This document shows positions 60,259 through 64,000 of a stretch of DNA of 64,000 nt, in pieces. The notes below the pieces were generated by a model, which did not search any database, had not been told where the DNA came from, and saw only the letters and a list, made by a program, of their open reading frames with translations. A program made the translations under genes and the position numbers. How positions within the stretch are numbered: the stretch's first letter is position 1; every line of letters starts with the position of its first letter. The DNA comes from Chlamydiales bacterium (lineage in GTDB: Bacteria; Chlamydiota; Chlamydiia; Chlamydiales; Simkaniaceae), in contig JACKPO010000003.1 in the NCBI GenBank assembly GCA_024233515.1, forward strand, positions 62,001 through 126,000. Reading direction: 5' to 3'.

Positions 60259-61965
60259 TTACTTTTTCATTTTTTTCATGCGTGCGTACTTAGGCTCCCA
60301 CATTGCGTCCTCAACAGCCTTCTCAATATCTTGCGGTGGATTTGTACAAATCCCCTCTTTGATCGCTTCTTTTGCGACTGCAATCGCAACATCGCGTGAG
60401 ATGGCCCGTAGCTCTGTTAAGCGTGGAAAGAGAGAAGCGTAAGGATTGTTAAGGATCGGTGCATACTTGCTGAGAACCTCTGCCGCCTCTAAGAACATCC
60501 GATCAGTGACACGTGTAGCACCAGAGGCAAGGACACCCAAACCTACACCAGGGAAGATGAAAACGTTATTACACTGTCCAATGACATAATTCTTCCCTTC
60601 GTACTCAATAAGAGGATAAGGACTTCCAGTCGCAATAAGGGCTTGCCCGCGAGTCCATTTCAGAAGATCTTCCGGGTGAGCTTCTGACTTAGAGGTTGGA
60701 TTCGAGAGAGGAAAAATAATCGGTCGAGCAACATGTTTTTTCATTTCGGTAATTACTTCTTCTGTAAAGGTACTCGGTTGCGTTGAAGTTCCAATCAGAA
60801 TGGTGGGCTTGACATGTTTTACTGTCTCAAGAAGTGGAATGTTTTGTGGATCAGCGACTCCCCACTCTTTAACCACCTCAAATTTTTGGGCAAAACGGGC
60901 TTTGAGATCATCGAGATCTTGGGTATGGGTATGCGCGAAGGCCATTGCGCCCCATGACAAAAATCCGTTCTTTTGCTTCTTCGCGGCTCATCCCCTGTTC
61001 CATCATCGCCTGCGTAATGAGTTCAGCAATTCCAATCCCTGCAGAACCGGCGCCAAAAAGGACAATCCGTTGATCTTTGACGTCTCCATCAATCCCTTTG
61101 ATCGCAGCTAAAATCCTGCAACCACAACTCCTGCTGTCCTTGAATGTCATCGTTAAAACAGCAGACTTTATCGCGGTAACGGTCGAGAAGAGGCTGAGCA
61201 TTTTGCTTGGAAAAATCTTCCCATTGAATCAGAACATTAGGATACCGTTTGGTAATCGCCTTCACAAAAGCATCCACGAAATCGTCATACTCTTTCCCCT
61301 CTAAACGTTCATGCTGCCATCCTAAGTAGAGAGGATCGTTGAGAAGGTTCTTGTTATTTGTTCCCACATCGAGGGTGATCGGCAACGTGCGCGCGGATGA
61401 ACCCCTCCAAAAAGAGAGTAGAGGGAGAGCTTCCCAACAGGAATGGCCATTCCCCCATCCCTAGATCTCCAAGCCCTAGAATGCGGGCTCCATCGGTGAC
61501 CACAATCACATCGACTTGGTCGCGGGGAATGTTGTTAATGATCTCTTCCATCCGGTCCTTGTGAGGATAAGAGAGGTAAACGCCTCGATTTTGCACATAG
61601 AGGTAGCTGAAATTTAACGAAGCGTCGCCCACAGTCGGCGTATAGATATAAGGGAGCATCTCTTCAGGGTGTTTGCTGCAAAGCGCATAGAAAAGGGTTT
61701 CATTGCGGTCCTGTAGAGCAGCAAGAAACTTGTACTTGTCAATCCCCTTCTCAATCGTGCAGAAATTAGCGTAGCGCCGCTCAACCTGCCCCTCGATCGA
61801 AGAAACATGGAAAGGGATGAGTCCATGAAGGCCAAGCTCATCTCGCTCCTCTTCTGTGAAGCCTGTCCCTTTATTAAGCAATGGATCATGAAAGATATCG
61901 TAGGGATCAAGATCCACTTCTACCGTTTCTTCGCCATTCTTAAAAGTTCGCTTCACATGGTTCAT
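60259..61965 (-). pseudogene. NAD-malic enzyme with several frameshifts
   Basis: The 1707-bp stretch encodes a malic enzyme (malate to pyruvate and CO2) read in pieces: YIYTPTVGDASLNFSYLY and TDGARILGLGDLG in the first part, ITLDVGTNNKNLLNDPLYLG in the second, DQRIVLFGAGSAGIGIAEL in the third, and RPIIFPLSNPTSKSEAHPED in the last. At least four single-base changes break the frame: one G lost near 61450, one base near 61387, one A near 61139, one A near 61113. A further shift lies near 60935. If the indels are sequencing artefacts, the gene is whole (about 569 codons). Confidence 0.85.
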
Positions 61966-62124
61966 AAAAACTCCTAGGTTGAGGAGCCATCATAATCCCT
62001 TCCCGATCAAGCTTCAAGGAGTTTTTCATCTCTTTGAGGCCTTCACAAGAGGAGAATCTTATTAGAGTCCCTTTATTACTTCATCATATGCGCTCAATCA
62101 TGAACTATGCGGAAATAAGAAAAC
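61966..62124. other. Short gap before the repeat gene remnant
   Basis: No gene is seen. The sequence holds the promoter side of the malic enzyme gene and nothing else recognisable. Confidence 0.35.
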
Positions 62125-62990
62125 CTTGGTTATCTCAAGAAGCGCTTTAACTTGGTAGAATGGATCCTCAATTGAACGCGCTGTTTTCTTTGCAGTTTCG
62201 AGGTTTGTCTGAGCTCTAATTTTGAATTTCGCGCTCTAGCTTTAGGATGGATTCTTAATTGAATGCAGTTTCGAGGTTTGTCTGAGCCTCTACTTTTGCG
62301 ATTTCAACAAGCGCTCTAGCTTGGTAGGATGGATTCTTAATTGAATGCACTGTTTTCTTTGCAGTTTCGAGGTTTGTCTGAGCCTCTACTTTTACGATTT
62401 CAACAAGCGCTTGAGTTTGATAGGTTGGAGACTCAATTGAATACGCTGGCAGTTTCGAGGTTTGTCTGAGCCTCTACTTTTTACGATTTCCAATAAGCGC
62501 TAGAGCGTGGCCGTATGGATCCCAATTTCTTGAACGCGCTGCTTTGCGTTTTCGAGGTCTGTCTTAGCCTCTACTTTTACGATTTCGAAAGCGCATGCGC
62601 TTGGGAGGTTGGATCCTTAATTGAACGCGCTATTTCCTTTGCGTTTTCGAGGTCTGTCTTAGCCTCTAAAATTACGATTTCGACAAGCGCATATGCTTGG
62701 TAGGATGGATGCTTAATTGAATACGCTGTTTTCTTTGCGGTTTCGAGGTCTGTCTGAGCCTCTACTCTAAAGATTTCAATAAACGCTTGTGCTTGATAGA
62801 ATGGAACCTTAATTGAATACGCTGTTTTCTTTGCAGTTTCGAGGTCTGTCTTAGCCTCTACTTTTACGATTTCAACAAGCGCTTTAGCTTGGTAGGATGG
62901 ATCCTTAATTGAACGCGCTGTTTCCTTTGCGTTTTTGAGGGTTGCCTGGGCTTCTACTCTTACTATAAGCACCCCTTGTAGATCTGTCCG
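62125..62990 (-). repeat. 96-bp tandem repeat array (about nine units)
   Basis: The landmark GCCTCT lies at 62286, 62382, 62470, 62567, 62662, 62758 and 62854, mostly 96 bp apart (32 codons). Units encode A.TDLE.AK.TA.SIK.P.YQA.ALVEI..VEA, a helical-hairpin pattern. The 88-bp interval and odd steps show indels. It is coding or ex-coding DNA, not a CRISPR array, as there are no distinct spacers. Confidence 0.85.
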
Positions 62991-63548
62991 CATCTTTTTT
63001 TTTGCCTCTGCTATGAGAAAACTAATCTGGAAACCCTTGTTATTTTGAATGACGAAGGAGAATTGTCTATTGCAACGTTGTACAGATGCAAGGTCTTTAA
63101 CCGATAGAAATGAAAAATTTTATCCAAAATCTCACAGGGAAAAGGGTGTGTTTCTGTAGGGGGTATAAAGGTTTTTTCGCCCTCGGGATATAGCTGTGCT
63201 TCTGTTTTGACATCTGAATCGGAGCAGTCCTTGTTATTTTCACCTAGATTTGCTTTAAACAGCTGCTCCTCTTTGCTTTCCTCCCTCACTCATAGCACCT
63301 TGGCTATGAGATTCGTCTTTCAAGAAAATCTGATTTTGCCTCGTTTGCTTCTCGCTTTCCAAAAAATGTCCTGTACTAAGCAGCTGCTCAACAAGGCGAT
63401 CAATCATTGCAACTATCTTTCCAAGAAGTGGCATGGTTTCTATCCATCCTATTGTCCATGATACCCAACTTACAGAAGATTTTGCTGAGCGCTCATAAGA
63501 TCGATCGATCCCAGAAATCATTTGATAATAAGGATAAATTGAACTCAT
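62125..63548 (-). pseudogene. F-box plus 32-residue repeat gene, frameshifted
   Basis: A minus-strand frame from 63548 begins MSSIYPYYQMISGIDRSYER and includes GKIVAMIDRLVEQLL. After a shift near 63290 it goes on with HPFPCEILDKIFHFYRLKTLHLYNVA, an F-box-like segment. After a further shift it reaches a run of 96-bp units (DLETAKKTAYSIK, then YQAxALVEI). Unit spacing is 96 bp but drops to 88 or changes to 97 at some points, so the repeats too are frameshifted. The design equals the intact F-box protein at 57805, with more repeats. Function is probably lost unless the indels are artefacts. Confidence 0.75.
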
Positions 63549-63603
63549 GCCTTTCCCCGGTATGATTTATGCAAGGCATTATGGTATGCTAAGAAATTAA
63601 ATT

Positions 63604-64000
63604 CTAGTGGTTTTTTCTTGTCTTTTTCTTGGAGGAAGGCTTCTCTTCGAGGGTTATTTCCTGGATGCACCGGTCTACGTTCTTTTTCATACGTCGGAGC
63701 AACCAGTCATTTCCTGAGCTCTTTCGACTGCTTTCCAATCAAAGGACGATCTTGTGCACGGGTTAAGTCCATTGTTGATAAAAGCGGCTCGGAGGATTTT
63801 ATAATCATAAAACTGCATACCTAAAATGACTGGTTGCTTTGGCGTTTCTAAAGAAATAACGCACTCTTCTATTGCAGCAACAGTTTTTACCTGCAGGTTT
63901 TCATAGGAAGGAACTTGCTGGCGACGGGTAAATTTTTGCCAGGGGCCCCATGCGGCTAAATAGGCATTAAAGCTCTCTTCAGTCAATTCTTTTTTAATGG
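63604..64000 (-). pseudogene. Partial gene cut by window edge, frameshifted near its 3' end
   Basis: The frame is open from the window edge and reads ELTEESFNAYLAAWGPWQKF and VKTVAAIEECVISLETPKQP, then NGLNPCTRSSFDWKAVERAQ before EMTG. A stop then comes at about 63687, but a second frame continues WLLRRMKKNVDRCIQEITLE with EKPSSKKKTRKNH and TAG at 63604. A single-base shift near 63700 joins them. No family is recognised. Its true 5' end lies outside the window. Confidence 0.5.

Noticed and set aside
60259..61965. Programmed frameshifting in malic enzyme
   Set aside because: There are about five separate single-base breaks with different contexts; programmed sites would be one and would have a slippery sequence plus structure.
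62125..62990. Possible CRISPR array
   Set aside because: Units are contiguous 96-bp multiples of three with no variable spacers, and they encode a helical motif.
1..64000. tRNA, rRNA, tmRNA or riboswitch genes
   Set aside because: The intergenic gaps were read for cloverleaf arms, conserved rRNA strings and long structured leaders; none was convincing.

Overview
The window looks like a chromosomal segment of an environmental (amoeba- or arthropod-associated) member of the Chlamydiae. The grounds are a DhnA-type class I aldolase, a fused AroDE with a tight pheA-aroB-aroA-aroK-aroC run, a NUE-like SET-domain protein, a DASS dicarboxylate carrier, and several eukaryotic-like proteins (RhoGAP, two F-box loci, Fic, a herpes-tegument-like cysteine hydrolase candidate). 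Family assignments come from motifs read by eye; the species is not determined.

Layout. 1-2.0 kb: minus-strand dipeptide ABC transporter (dppB-dppC-dppD, last gene cut by the edge). 2.1-7.6 kb: aldolase, two tandem paralogous small membrane proteins and a 1104-aa repeat protein. 7.6-12.1 kb: AsmA-like giant plus a DUF2807-like protein. 12.2-19.8 kb: class III nucleotide cyclase, a tandem PspC protein, RluA-type pseudouridine synthase, HIT protein, Hsp20, PfpI, PagL-like lipid A deacylase and a YheT-like hydrolase. 19.9-25.2 kb: a thioredoxin-fold protein, a lipase-like protein, two paralogous secreted proteins, an esterase-like protein that lacks its serine, and an EI24/CysZ-like membrane protein. 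25.4-28.9 kb: a large effector-like protein and a Fic module framed by direct repeats of the aroC 3' end. 28.9-36.2 kb: aromatic amino acid cluster with divergent aroDE, then a PfkB kinase. 36.5-51.6 kb: TPR-like protein, DASS carrier, SET protein, AAA/DUF4143 ATPase, aconitase, small holin-like protein, a probable cysteine hydrolase, a lipoprotein, another membrane-hairpin/LRR protein, an intact IS1202-like element, an alpha/beta hydrolase and a 598-aa unknown. 51.6-54.3 kb: a nest of broken mobile elements (IS110 interrupted by a palindromic MITE and by a decayed IS630). 54.3-64 kb: leucine dehydrogenase, secreted nucleoside hydrolase, TSUP permease, F-box and RhoGAP proteins, then a strongly frameshifted stretch (malic enzyme, F-box/repeat gene, final partial gene).

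How the genes work together. The shikimate cluster plus prephenate dehydratase would make chorismate and phenylpyruvate. Aldolase, malic enzyme (now broken), aconitase and the dicarboxylate carrier serve central metabolism. The envelope set (AsmA-like, PagL-like, lipoprotein, secreted paralogs) and the host-directed set (RhoGAP, F-box, Fic, SET, hydrolases) fit an intracellular lifestyle. Secretion of the host-directed set is inference.

The most unusual layer is a population of full-length palindromic elements (about 83-164 bp, at least four families). Several sit exactly at stop codons, and they supply part or all of the stop of the neighbouring gene. No rRNA, tRNA or CRISPR array was recognised.
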